A DNA stretch of 64,000 bases. Source: Nicotiana tabacum. Taxonomy: Eukaryota > Streptophyta > Magnoliopsida > Solanales > Solanaceae. How positions within the stretch are numbered: position 1 is the first letter of the stretch; each line of letters starts with the position of its first letter. Where the stretch lies: positions 33,398,758 to 33,462,757 of the forward strand of contig NC_134080.1 in NCBI RefSeq assembly GCF_000715075.1, written 5' to 3'. The notes below the pieces were generated by a model, which was given only the letters and a program-made list of their open reading frames with translations, was not told the origin of the DNA and ran no database searches. Positions 32,918 to 45,140 of this stretch are shown piece by piece. A program made the position numbers and the translations under genes.

Positions 32918-34814
32918 CTAATGGCATTTCTTGATGATGTAGTCAGCAATTCCTCTAATCCTCTCTCTGATGATGCCTTTTTCTTGGAGCAGGTGCACAA
33001 TTTGTTGAGATATAGCTTCCAAAACTTGGATGTCATTATGGCTTTGCTCCTGCAATTGTTGCATGTCCTCCTCTAATCGGGCCATTAATGCATAATAATG
33101 TTCCCTCTCTGCCTTAAAGTTCTTTATTTGTTTAGCCATTTCATTCTCGAGGGTAGTTAGCTTTTTCTTCAGGTTTGTGGTTTTTCTATCATATTTCCCT
33201 TTTAATTGCCGAACAAACTCTGCTCGTCCCTCTGCATTCTTTGTCAACTGTGCCCGAGCTTTTGCCAGACTACCTTCAGATTTTTCCAAATCATTCCCAT
33301 ACTCACATATTTTCCTTCTAAGACAATTTATGAGTCTTTCATTCGTTCGGCTCCTTTTTGGATTCTCAGCAGCTATCTTCATTTATTGGATCTGGGCTCG
33401 AAGGGCTATGTTTTCTTAGGCCAACTTTTTCTTCTCCCCTTCATCAGCAGTAGCCTGTACACTACTATCAAATTTAAGATCTCTGATTTGCCCCTCCAAT
33501 TTGCTTATCGTGACCCTGTAGTTTTTCTCCTTCGCTAACCAATCCTATTGCGCCCCATCAGTGAAGTGTTGGATGTGGGGCCTTTTGGCCAGCCGTTCAT
33601 GCTCTTGATGGACTTGAACCCTCTTACCATACCAGGCCGTGTAACTAGGCTCTAACTCACCCTTGGACAAATCTCATACCTGAGTCTGTGGCTCCAAGAA
33701 CCTACACTAATGCCAGATCTGGTGAACCTTATCTTCCGAGAATGCAGCTTTTGGACCTAGTTCAATGACTTGTCGACTCAAATCTTCATCATGAGGGACA
33801 ATTTGGTACCTACCTAGCTGGCGCAGAACCCTGTGTGGAGCATACGGCTGAATACTCCGAAGACCCATCAATAGAAGAAAACACACTTCGGTCGACATAT
33901 AGATGACTTCAATGACCGGGAGCCAACCGAATGTTCACTCAATTTTACTTGCAGTCAAAGAACTCAAATGTGCGAACCATGCCTCCGTACCCTCTGGAAA
34001 CTCATGACCCTCTATCCGGTTTTCATGTTCTTCAATGCAGTTAAGACCAGTCATACCATATTTCATGTACCCCGGACGATGGCAAAGGTGTTCTTCCATC
34101 CAAAGTTGGAAAAACATGTTACAATCCTCAAAAAAAAATTCCCCCGCTCGGCAAACAGTTAAAGCTCGATAAATCTCTTCTAGGAGCATCGGTACAATAG
34201 TGCCATTAGCCTTTTTAATCATGAAGTCGGCTATCCCTACGAGCCCCAACTCTATATGTCCATCCTTCCTCGGGCAAATTAAAGTGCTTAAAAATGCCAC
34301 TACGAAGGCCAGCCCCCGACGTGCTTCCCATTTTACCTTTGTTCCCTGAATGCGTTAGACCGATATCCGGAGCCTCAAAACCGTGGGGATCCCCATAACA
34401 ACAATACAGGAAGTAGAATGTGCAAAATCCCTCAGCCAAATTTCCATCTTTGATTTCCCGACTGATACTCAGAAGGTCCAGAAACTTGTGAGGAGTCACC
34501 GCTCTTGGTGCCACTGGGTACCGGTTCCTGAGATTCCCATTAAGACCAGCATAGCCCGCTATTTGCTCAAGTGTAGGGGTTAGCTCAAAATCAGAGAAAT
34601 GGAACACATTATGCGCCGGGTCCCAAAAAGGTATTAAAGCTTCAATTATATCCAACCTCAGTTTAATCTTCAAAAGACTAATGAGACCGCCCAAAGCTTT
34701 TATCGCAACACCTCTGCTGACTTCTCCTAGGTCATTCCACCACATATGGAGTTCTATCGGTATTTTCTCTAGAACTTTGAAGGGTTCATTTTCAATAGTG
34801 TTCATCCTGCACAT
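32918..34814 (-). pseudogene. Ogre ORF1 with plant mobile domain and coiled coil
   Basis: The first frame (34814-34215) starts MCRMNTIENEPFKVLEKIP and carries the plant mobile domain (aminotransferase-like): WWNDLGEVSRGVAIKALGGL, PFWDPAHNVFHFSDFELTPT and LEQIAGYAG. A single frameshift near 34260 moves to the frame holding LGLVGIADFMIKKANGTIVP, LLLMGLRSIQPYAPHRVLRQ and VIELGPKAAFSEDKVHQIW. After several stops a strongly helical coiled-coil region follows (33382-32918), with RRKICEYGNDLEKSEGSLAK. An extra ORF ahead of gag with this domain is typical of Ogre; its function is unknown. Confidence 0.85.
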
Positions 34815-35959
34815 TTATTTAAAGTGATCGGTTAAAAGACCATCATTTATTTTGACTCAAAAGAAGATTATCAATTTTTCAAAATTACAAACACTTTTGC
34901 AAATACGGCCCTTCAGCAACCCAGGAAAGAAGATTTTAGGGTTGTGTTCGCTAATTGGCCAAAATTTGAAAAAAAACCATAGGTGGCTATTCTTGCAAAA
35001 ACAGCCTTCTGGCGCCCTTTTGGGGCATTTTTGGCTATTTAGACAAAAACGACATCACCTAACTTTATTTATGACAAAAATGACAAAATTTCAAATTTTT
35101 GGGTTATTTTTGCAAAAATGGGGTTGAACCCGGTGAGGGTTGCCTATGCCACATCCGGTGAGAATCTACCTGCGTAGTTCGGACAATTTTGATGCAGCAG
35201 AAAAACATGAAATATTTTTTAAAACAATTTTCCTTTTTCTCTTTTTCTTTTCTCTCTCTTCTTTTTTTTAAAAAAAAAACATTTTGGCAGAGTTTCGGTA
35301 TACTTTGGACACCAGATTTTTCAAAGACGGGTAATTAACTCTCTCATACCTCAATTTGATTTTTCCAACTTTTCTCCCTTATTTTAGAAGCCAGTCAACA
35401 TGTAATTCGAAGCAAATAAATGTACAAGTAGTAAGTAAAATGCATTAGGATGGTCTTTTAATTTCGGGTACACCTGTCCTAGACGGACCCAACCCCTGTG
35501 TTGAGTCCCCAAAGTCAAATGCACGTGATGCAAACAAACATTCCTACTAGGGATCCGACATGAGACTGTGTTATACTAGGTTTAAAAATATGGGTGTATT
35601 GTTCTAGACCTGGCTTACCCGAGCGGACAGCTCGAGCCGGGGAGAGGGGATGGCGTACCGGGAATACAGAAGCTTCACCGGCTTTGCAACTTGTCCGAAC
35701 CTTGTTCTAAAATTAGGATATGACTCTAACAAAAAAGAAGTCATACGAAGTGCACACTTCCCAGATGATTTAGAAGACTCGGAGAGAAGAAGGTTTTCGT
35801 AACAGTTTATATATAGTCCAAACAAAATCAAAGCGGTAAAAAGCGGCATTTAGCACATTAGGCTCAAACATGTAAAAATCAAAAAATAAATAAAGCCAAG
35901 TATAACAGTTATTCTAAACTCGAAGTCTTGAACCCTGGACCAAAAGTTCTGGGTTATGA
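34815..35959 (-). other. Ogre 5' leader
   Basis: Non-coding sequence between the PBS and ORF1. No long frame on the element's strand. It contains a short CG-rich patch near 35610-35660. Confidence 0.6.
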
Positions 35960-35977
35960 TCCCCAGCAAAGTCGTCA
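35960..35977 (-). other. Primer-binding site of the Ogre element
   Basis: On the - strand TGACGACTTTGCTGGGGA starts four bases after the LTR. It matches the Tat/Ogre PBS pattern TGGCGACTCTGCTGGGGA (tRNA-Arg type in the literature) with two changes. Confidence 0.75.
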
Positions 35978-35981
35978 GAGC

Positions 35982-36803
35982 TATCACACCTCCTTTTTAC
36001 ACCCGAGAGGGGATATAAGGGAGTTTTTCCAATTAAAGTGACATTAATCGAAATGGGATTATTTATTCAATTTCAGAGTAGCCACTTGGAATATTTATTA
36101 TGGTGTCCCAAGTTACCGGTTTATTTTAAATTCCAAATCGAGGAGAATCGACTTTATTTAAAAGTCTGCGAAACCAAAAATTCCAGATAAGGAATTCTGT
36201 TAACCCGGGAGAAGGTGTTAGGTATTCCCGGGTTCCGTGGTTCGAACACGGTCGCTTAAACTATTAAAATTGGCCTATTATCTGATTAATACATGTTTTA
36301 AACCTAGTGAATTTTTAACTTTATAACCGCTTTCAAATAATTTAAACCGCTTTTAGGATCTATGAAATTATTTTTTGAACAAGTTACGATTGTCGTACAC
36401 TTGCCATTTTGGAATACACCGCAAGCCACGCTACATGAAGTGCACCCGCGATTCGAGACATATTTATTTTATTAATATTCGGAGTTGTTATGATTCGGGT
36501 TACATGAAATGCACCATCGAATTTGGAAATTAGGTATCATGACTATGCCACGGGAACCATACCCATAGCCACGATGATTTATTATAAAACGCGCCTAAAG
36601 CAAGCTACGATTGTTCAAAGGTGTTTTCTATACTAAGTTAATATTAATGTGAGGGCCATAGCTTATGAATTTTTGTTTGTGTATGACACACCTCAATTTA
36701 TTTTAAAGGATTTGTACTCAATTAAAGCAAACTATGGGGTTCATATTTAAAACTATCTTGGGATTCAGTATAAGGCTATTAATTATATACATGCTTTAGG
36801 GTA
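35982..36803 (-). mobile_element. Ogre 5' LTR, inner piece
   Basis: This is the 3' end of the 5' LTR on the - strand (822 bp), aligned with 17597-18408. It stops at GGGTA|, where Helitron 2 begins. The terminal TG of this edge (in + orientation) is mutated to TA. Confidence 0.9.
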
Positions 36804-37369
36804 CTAGTATCTATGAACGTGTGTTGCACGTTATTAGTGGCACGTGATGATTTAAACATTTATTTATATGAAGGAACAATGAAATTTTATTAATGAGAAA
36901 ATATTTATGTATAATAATACAACAATTATCTAAATGCCGAAAAATATTATTACATTAGCATAGTACATGAATTTAAAATAAAAGGACATTATCAAAACTT
37001 ACACAAATGATTAATTTTGTCATGTTAGTTAGATAATTATATATTATAGTTTAAAAATATTTAATGTGATGGTATCTTAACGAACACTTCTTTGTGGACA
37101 ATATTGTTTTGTGTATGTTTCCTCCTAATGTGCTGGTTGCTCTGCCTTAACCAGAATTATTGTTGTCGATCTTGATATCCCTCTTGAAAGTGCAACATAT
37201 AGTTATTCGTGCAAGAAAACATACTGTGATAAATATAGTCCAATATTTAGGATGTTTGTCTTTGTAATTTATTTATTATATATGCAAAACATAAACATAC
37301 TAAAAATTATTTTCATACAAATTTAAAACAATATTCCTTAGTTTCGGAAGACGAAAGTTGAATTCAAGG

Positions 37370-38560
37370 ATAAGAATATACTTAGAAATACATTAACCAA
37401 TATCATAATTTTTGCACGTATGACGTTATTGTCAAAACTTCTATATATTATCTGTGTGCTATTACATAGGCTACTCGGTTTATTTAAGTTTTTCAGTAGC
37501 ATGACAGACATATTTTTCTTTAATATTAACCTATATACAATAAAAGATCAATTTTAACTTAGTCTATTATATATACGGTGATAGCAACATACATAAAAAA
37601 TAAGAAACTTGACAACAAAAATGTATGGTTGAAGGTCACTTGGTATAAAGTATTTAAGTATTATTCTTGGTAGTAATTATTGGTATCATTTGCTACTAAG
37701 TCAAAAACTGAAAAATATTTTGTTTTTACCATAACATTTTGCAACCAACCTTTTATTTAGTTTATCAACATATTCATTTCTGATAGCTAAGATATCTTTT
37801 TAATTCTATTATGTGATTTGCACAAATTGCATTTTAATCTAATGATAAAATATTTCTCTTATTAAATGCACTATTATTACCATTGCGATTAGTAACCAAG
37901 TGTTTAGGAAGAACCAAATTATCTTTTATTAAATGCTCTTCTTCGTGTCCGACACGAAGCAAGAAGACACTGAATATTGGATCTATTCTTACTTTATATT
38001 TCTTGTCAGTTGAATTTTTTGCGTTTGATGCCAGAAGTATAACTTTGGCAAGCTAACTTTTACAGTCTCTGCTTTTGTCGATTTTGGAACTACTGGTAGC
38101 ACTTGACAGAAATCACCTTCCAAACCATTAATTTTTCATCAAATAATTCATTAATATCCAATATATCTCTAGAACTCCGCTCAATTATTTCGATCGTTTG
38201 ACACTTAGCCATAAGTCTTTCATCCCTTATTATCAATTTTGCTTTCCTTATAAATTTATCATCATTGCTCTGCTTTGATATATTTGTGATGGTTATATAA
38301 GTTGTTTGAAGAGGTATATCAAATCTAAAGCGGTTGGTATCACAATAAAATCGTTGTTGCTACGCCACTTGCTACTATTAACACTGTCATACCTCTTGAT
38401 ATGATATTTGCAAGTAATACATGACATAAAAATATTATTTCGATTCCGCCGAAGGCATCTACAAAGAATAATCTCGTTATACCAGAGTCGACTCTTTATA
38501 ATATGATCTTGAAGACTTGTTCTTGTTTAGGATTTAGCTTTGATTGTGCTTCATTAGACA
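37370..38560 (-). pseudogene. Decayed Helitron Pif1-like helicase (copy 2)
   Basis: This is the same remnant as in Helitron 1, with more changes. Read on the - strand it has KPKQEQVFKIIL, the Walker A site at 38450-38430 reading GGIEIIF, FRFDIPLQTTYITITNISKQ, KFIRKAKLIIRDERLMAKCQ (Walker B lost) and QVLPVVPKSTKAETVK near 38070. Only one copy of the C-terminal segment is present. There are many stops; it is non-functional. Confidence 0.7.
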
Positions 38561-38913
38561 CTTGTATAGCATTTTGATTCTTATTAATATATTAACCTTT
38601 TTACTTTGTGTGTAACGCTCTTTTTATGGAATAAATTTATGTGCCCAAAGATTTTTTTTAACTTGAATAAGAATTTTACTCATATGATGAATTGGATTCT
38701 CTTGCTAAATAATTAATTAAAAGATTTAATTATTTGGTTTTAACATAAAAAATAATTTATTATATGTTGATTCAGATCTTAATATTAGGTCATCTCTTGT
38801 TTTGAATATTTAATCTTACTTAGTATAATTAATCCACCATAAATTTTATTTTCAAAGAGTAAAAGATTGATATGGCATTTCACTTTTAGATCTTTATGTT
38901 TGTAGAATCATTA

Positions 38914-39365
38914 CAGCTTGTTTGGATGGTTGTTACGCATCGTTTCATAATGTATCGTATCGTACTATATTGTATTGTACTATATCGTTTGATAAATACA
39001 ATGTTTGGATAGATTGTGTCGTTTGCCATCGTTTCATGATATCACGCACCAACAATATGAAGAATAAACTTGCAATATTATAAAGAAAAATTATGATATA
39101 AGGTAAAATTACTATATAAAATAGTAGGGTAAATGACAAAATAAAATAATTTAATAATAATAAAGGGTGAGATTGAGAGAAAAACACAAGGTAACGACGC
39201 GACCACACCAAATTGGTCGTTACATAAAGTGGCACATTTCATCGTTATGTAATGATGGATTTAACGATACGATACAATAAAATTTAAGTAACAATAAAAA
39301 CAAACATTGTATTTAAAGTAATAATACGATACGATACAATGGGTAACAACCATCCAAACAAGCTA
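38914..39365. mobile_element. Tourist-like MITE with TTA target duplication
   Basis: Near-perfect terminal inverted repeats: CAGCTTGTTTGGATGGTTGT at the left and, in reverse complement, TAGCTTGTTTGGATGGTTGT at the right. Repeated CGTATCGTA-type motifs lie inside. TTA at 38911-38913 and 39366-39368 suits PIF/Harbinger-type insertion. Helitron 1 lacks the element at the matching place (about 12825), which supports the boundaries. Confidence 0.82.
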
Positions 39366-39472
39366 TTAGTGGTATTGACTATCACCAACCATTTTTTTTC
39401 TCATTCTCACACATTTATATTCTGAAATTTTTTCTTAGTTGTTGTTTAATACTTGAGTATTTTTCAATATTA

Positions 39473-39545
39473 CATGAAAAATTAATTAAAAAATATTATT
39501 TGAGTAGGAAAATAGTTCAAATATAATATAAAAATATATTATAGT
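39473..39545 (+). repeat. 73-bp flank, left copy
   Basis: This 73-bp AT-rich segment, starting CATGAAAAATTAATT and ending ATTATAGT, directly abuts the Tekay 5' LTR. It recurs at 51216-51288, directly abutting the truncated 3' LTR, with four mismatches by eye. See the finding on this junction. Confidence 0.92.
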
Positions 39546-40275
39546 TGTGACGACCCAAAGGGTCATCACCGATTTTCTCCCTTTTTCCGTGCTTCCGAGG
39601 CCTTGAAAACCTCACCTTTAGTTGCCTCGATTTGCGTGCGCAGTCCGGGCGCGTAGCCCGAAAAGCTTATGTGTTAAATTATGTGAAATTTGATAAATTA
39701 TGGCTTTAAAATGGTTAAAGTTGACTTTGGTCAACATTTTGGGTAAACGGAACCGGACCCGTGATTTGATGGTCTCTAAGGGTCCGTAGAAAAATATGGG
39801 ATTTGGGCGTATGCCCGGAATCGAAATCCGAGGTTCCGAGCCCGAGAAATGAATTTTTAAAAGAAATTGTTTCTGAAATTTAATATGAAAATTTGAAATA
39901 AAAATGAATTAGAAAGCATTGGTATCGGGTTCGTATTTTGGTTCCGGCGCCCGGTATAGGTCTTATATGTGGTTTAAGCGCTTTCTGTGAAATTTGGTTG
40001 AAATCGGACGTCGTTTGACATGATTCGGACTTGAATTCCTAAATTTGAAACTTGATGAAGTTTGAGAAAAACTCTTGATTTTGAGGTTTGATTCATTGTT
40101 TTTGAAGTTATTTAGGTGATTTGATCGCACGGATAAGTTCGTATGATGTTGTTGAGTTAGTGCATGTGTTTGGTTAGGAGCCCCGAGGGCTCGGTTGTGT
40201 TTCAGATGTGTTTCGGAATGGTTTTAGACTTAGAAAAATTGCAGAACTGCTATCTGCTGGTGTCCAGTCTTTTGT

Positions 40276-40525
40276 GCTATGCGATCGCATAGCTATGTTA
40301 GTTTGTTCTATGCGATCGCATAGTTCCTCCCGCGATCGCATAGTGTTAGCCTGAGAGGTCCTATATTTTGCTCTACGCGATCGCATTATTTCCTCTGCGA
40401 TCGCAGTGTGTTAGCCAGCCTTCACTATTTCCTTTATGCGATCGCATAGTGTCATTCGCGATCGCAGAGCCCTGTCCCATTTACTCTATGCGATCGCACT
40501 CCTTTGTCCGCGATCGCATAGGCCA
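40276..40525 (+). repeat. GCGATCGC palindrome array, nine copies
   Basis: Nine intact GCGATCGC octamers, mostly within CTATGCGATCGCATAG-like 16-mers, lie in about 240 bases of the Tekay 5' LTR. The 3' LTR has the same nine positions (48745-48990), eight of them intact; one is GCGATCTC. Confidence 0.95.
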
Positions 40526-41420
40526 AATTCGCCCAGTTAAATTTTAATTCCAGAATAGTGTAGTTACGGGATTTTCATAAAAAACATACGAACTCTTTTT
40601 TCTCCAAGGTCCTTAGGCATCCATTGAAGCTCTCTTTCACCAATACTTCTTGGGTTAGTAAATTTCAACTCGTTTTCTTCATTTTCCATCAATATCTATT
40701 GAATTCCTAAGCCTAAAACATGTAATATAGAGTAGAAATTAGGGGTTTTGGGTAGAGTTAGGTTTTTGGGAATTTTGAGTGATTCAACCTCAATTTGGGG
40801 TCGGATCTTAAAATAAATTATATATTTGAACTCGTGGGGTTATGGGTAATCGGGTTTTGGTCCGAGCCTCGTGTTTGGACCATGTGGGCCCGGGGTCGAA
40901 TTTTGGTATTTTTGGAAGAATGTTAGGAACTTCATATCTAAGCTATGTGATTTTGTTATCGAGTCTTTATTGATATTATTGAATTAATTATGCCTAGATA
41001 TCGTTGTTTCAGAGTCGGATTATAAAGAAAAGACGGTATTTGAGGTTTGATTGCTATTCTTTGGACCGAGGTAAGTGTTTATTCTAACTTTGGCGTGAGG
41101 GAATAGGATTAGAGTGTTGTGTGCTATTTGCTAATTGTTGAGTACGGTGTATATGCATGGTGACGAGTATCTATACACCAAAGTCTAGCATGACCATGAG
41201 TCTTATTTGTGTTTATTCGGATTTTGTGATACCTCTTCCTTGTTAAATTGGTAAATTTCATATAATGTGAAGAGTTTGAGGAAGAATTATGATTTGTACA
41301 TTCTTGGAGCATTGGCTCGAGTATATCATAAAGCGTGAAAGTATATGAAATGATTGAACCCCTTTGGAGCGTTGGCTCAGGTGGTAAAGTGAGATAAGAG
41401 GTAAAAGTGAAAGAATTATT

Positions 41421-42080
41421 GAATTGCTCCCTTGCCGGGATGCTTGTTGCTTTGTTGACTATCTCCCTTGCCGGGATGCTGAGATTATTGATATTGTTCC
41501 CTTGCCGGGTTTTTAACTGCTTAATTGTGCTCCCTTGCTGGGAGTTAGCTGTTTATTTGTATTCCCTTACCGGGATTTCTATCATTATTTGTCTACTTCC
41601 TTGCCTATTGTTTGTGATTGTTGCTTGGGTGAGGAAGAGTGATAAAGCACAAAGACTGATGACGTGCATTGTTTGCTATTGTGAGGAAAGAGTGTAAACC
41701 ACGAAGGGTGATGCCATGCCGGACAATGTACCATTCCGTGCCGATTTTATTGATTATATGGTGAGGAAAGAGAGTAAAAGCACGAAGGGTGATTCCGTGC
41801 ATATTTCATTTATATGATTGCTTTGGTGAGGACGAGAGCGTAAAACATGAAGGGTGATGCCGTGTATTTGTTGCTTTCTGATTCTTTATTGATATCCGAG
41901 TTATGTTGTTTCTTTCATTACTTGTTCTTATTTGATTTACTTCGAGGTTATAGATTTCCTTACCCTGTTTGCCTTGTGATTGTTGTTTGGGTGAGGAAGA
42001 GCGTAAAGCACGAAGGGTGATGCCGTGTATTGTTTTGGTGAGGACGAGAGTAAAAGCACGAAGGGCGATGCCGTGCAAAT
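41421..42080 (+). repeat. Two adjacent minisatellites in the Tekay LTR
   Basis: The first has about six copies of CTCCCTTGCCGGGATGCT spaced by 35-50 bases. The second has about six copies of GTGAGGA(AA)GAG...AAGCACGAAGGGTGATGCCG. Both recur in the 3' LTR (about 49895-50540). Confidence 0.85.
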
Positions 42081-42792
42081 TGTTGACTTTTGATTCTTGT
42101 TGACGTTCTGGCTTTGTTACTTTTTTCTGTTATTGAGGATTTCTATTTGAAACTGTTAGCTCCCCATAGCATGCTCCCCCCTCTTAGCGGTTTAAATTCT
42201 GTATATTTACTTTTATTGCATATATCTGCACAGGTTGTTTTTGGTAGGTCCTATCTAGCCTCGTCACTACTTTGCCGGGGTTAGGCCAGGCACTTACCAG
42301 CACATGAGGTCGGTTGTGCGGATGCTACACTATGTGCATCTTTTTGCACAGATTCAGGAGCAGCTTTTGGACCTCAGCAGTAGGATTTGATCGGGAGCTG
42401 ACTTCAGTTTAGAGACACCGAGGTAGCCTTGATGACGTTCGCAGGCCCAGAGTTTCTCTCTCTCTCTCTATTCAGTTTGTTATCTTTTGTACCGAAACAA
42501 ATAATTTATAATTTTCTTTCAGACGATTGTATTTAGTAAATCTTAGAAGTTCGTGAGCATTGTGACACCAATCTTGGGTAGAGGATTATGTTAAACTTTC
42601 CGCATTTCTATTCAACTTTTACATAAGTTAATACTTCCGCTTGATATTTTTAATTATGTTGCCTTTATTACATGTTGATAATTATAGAAAAGAATGTGTG
42701 TTAAAATGAAGGTAATTTAAGTTGGCTTGCCTAGCTCCTATTAGTAGGCGCCATCACGACCCCGAGGGTGGGAAATCCGGGTCGTGACAAAT

Positions 42793-42804
42793 TGGTATCA
42801 GAGC
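42793..42804 (+). other. Primer-binding site of the Tekay element
   Basis: TGGTATCAGAGC begins three bases after the LTR and is the standard PBS complementary to initiator tRNA-Met. Confidence 0.95.
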
Positions 42805-42986
42805 ACTAGGTTACTTAGGTCTCACAACTCACGGACAAGCTCGGTAGAGTATGAGGGATCGGTACAGAGACGTCTGTATTTATCCCACAGAGGCTACTGA
42901 GTTAGGAAAACTTCACATCTGTTCTTTCTTGTCGTGCGGTTCTGTTTCCCCAATACTGATTGAATTTCTACTCCGTTCTTTCGCAG

Positions 42987-44503
42987 ATGGCGAGGACACG
43001 TGCTTTCTCATCGACCGCGCAGTAGCCTGAGCCCCCAACAACCGCTCCTATTAGGGGCAGAGGGCAAGGTCGAGGCCGTGCCAGAGGCTGAGGCAGGGGC
43101 ATAGCTCAGCCTCGAGCAGCAGTTCCAGAGGTGGAGCCTCATGTTGATTATGATGATGAGGTTCCAGCTCCAGCAACTCCGGTGGGCCCAGCTCAGGTCC
43201 AGAGGATTTCATTGCCACCCCAGTTCTTAGGACGCCCTGGTTTGATTGGTGGGCCTTATGGAGAGAGTCACCTGAACAGGTTTGCTTCCTGTAGCACCAG
43301 CCACTTCTCAGGCTGGAGGAGGGGCTCAGACTCCTGCTACACGCACTCCGGAGTAGGTAGCTCCCCAGATTCAAACTCCAGCGGTTCAGCCATTTAGGGT
43401 ATTTCAGTCGGGTGTCATAGCTCAGACCGACAATGGAGCAGCTATGTCCGCCGATGCTTTGTGGAGACTGGATAGGTTCACCAAGCTCTTCACTTCTACT
43501 TTTGGCAGTGCATCTACTGAGGATCCCCAGGATTATCTAGACAGCTGCCACAAGGTTCTCAGAAACATGGGTATTGTTGAGACCAATGGGGTTGATTGTG
43601 CTACATTTTGCTTGTCTGGATCCGCCAAGACTTGGTGGAGGGATTATTGCTTAGCGAGACCAGCCGGATCGCCATCTTTGACTTGGGAGCAATTTACAGT
43701 GTTGTTTCTAGAGAAGTTTCTCCCCGTTACTCAGAGAGAGGCCTATCGGAGGCAGTTTGAGCGCCTTCAGTAGGGTTCTATGACTGTTACCCAGTATGAG
43801 ACTAGGTTCATCGATTTAGCTCGCCATTCTCTCATCATACTTCCCACCGAGAGAGAGATGGTGAGAAGGTTTATTGATGGTCTTATTCTGCCGATTCGTC
43901 TTCAGATGGCCAAGGAGGCCGGGAGCGAGATCACATTTTAGGAGGCGGCCAATGTGGCCCACAGAGTTGAGATGGTTCTATCACAGGGAGGTGGTCATGG
44001 GTCGGATAAGAGGCCCTGTCATATAGGCAGATTCAGTGGTACCTCGTCTGGAGGTAGAGATTCATATGGTAGAGGCCATCCTCCTAGGCCCTTTCAGTCA
44101 GCTCTCCAGGTATCACATGGTATCTCAGGTGGTCGTGGTTCTCAGATTCATTATTTGGATCAGCAGTCCTTCAGTGCACCACCAGCTCCCATCAGTGCAC
44201 CGCCGCTTCAGAGTTTCCGAGGTGGTCATTTAGGGCGATAGGGTCAGTAGTATCAGCAGTCGAGGGCTTGTTACACTTGTGGTGATATGGGTTACATTGC
44301 CAGGTTTTGCCTTCGAGCACCGGGTAGCTCTCAGCATCAGGGTTCTCGTGCTATGGTACAGGCACCAGGTGTTCCACAGCCCGCCCAGCCAGTTAGAGGT
44401 GGGGGTAGAGGACATAGAGGTGGAGATAGAGGTCATAGAGGTGAAGCTCAGACCGCCAGAGGTAGGGGTCAGCCAACAGCCGATCGTCCTAGGGATATGA
44501 TTT
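42987..44503 (+). pseudogene. Tekay gag
   Basis: The start at 42987 follows the PBS leader. In-frame stops soon occur at codon 13 (TAG at a Gln position) and near 43091 (TGA). A frameshift between about 43230 and 43290 moves from one frame to the frame used by the rest of the polyprotein. The gag core has ALWRLDRFTKLFTSTFGSAS, EDPQDYLDSCHKVLRNMG, GSAKTWWRDY and LTWEQFTVLFLEKFLPVTQR. More stops lie at 43771, 43939, 44239, 44245 and 44503. The zinc knuckle reads CYTCGDMGYIARFC: the usual His is Tyr, so metal binding is probably lost. Confidence 0.9.
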
Positions 44504-44535
44504 AGGGAGGTGGGGCCCAACCCCGATGTTATGCT

Positions 44536-45140
44536 TTGCCAGCTAGGCCAGAGGCTGAGTCATCCGATGCTGTTATTACAGGTACTATTTTGGTCTGTGA
44601 TAGAGATGCTTCAGTGCTATTTTACCTTGGATCTACGTATTCATATGTGTCGTCCTATTTTGCACCCTACCTAGTTATGCCTAGTGAGGCCTTGAGTATT
44701 CATGTGTATGTATCTACACTAGTGGGTGATTATATAGTGATTGATCGGGTTCATCATTCCTGTATTGTGGTGTTTAGGGGACTTGAGACCCGTGTTGTGT
44801 TGCTCTTAGATATGGTAGATTTCGACGTTATATTAGGGATGGATTGGTTATCCCCGTATCATGCGATCTTGGATTTTCATGCTAAGACTATGACTTTAGC
44901 CTTACCAGATTTGCCCCGTTTAGAGTGGAGAGGGACTCCTGGTCATTCTACCTGCAGTGTTATTTCGTATGTGAAGGCTCGACGTATGGTCGAGAAGGGG
45001 TGTTTGGCCTACTTGGCTTATGTTCGTGATTCCAGTGCTGAGATTTCGTCTATTGATTCTGTGCCCGTGGTTTGTGAGTTTCCTGAGGTTTTCCCATCAG
45101 ACTTGCCAGGGATGCCACCCGATAGGGATATTTATTTTTG
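44536..45140 (+). pseudogene. Tekay protease
   Basis: Gypsy aspartic protease in frame with gag and RT. The region around the active site reads [20 protein letters not shown]; related elements have an Asp where Tyr stands (FDPGST pattern), so the catalytic residue is gone. The second hallmark, [17 protein letters not shown], is kept. It flows directly into the RT domain. Confidence 0.85.

Larger units (their letters stand above)
39546..42789 (+). mobile_element. Tekay 5' LTR (3244 bp)
   Basis: It begins TGTGACGACCCAAAGGG and ends CCGGGTCGTGACA, directly before the PBS. It carries a GCGATCGC array (40276-40525), a minisatellite of CTCCCTTGCCGGGATGCT units (about 41425-41605), and a GTGAGGA...CACGAAGGGTGATGCCGTG repeat set (about 41630-42080). 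Confidence 0.93.

Noticed and set aside
40276..40525. Possible cluster of restriction-modification or replication-origin sites
   Set aside because: The octamers lie in a plant retrotransposon LTR and repeat in its other LTR, so a bacterial-type explanation does not apply.
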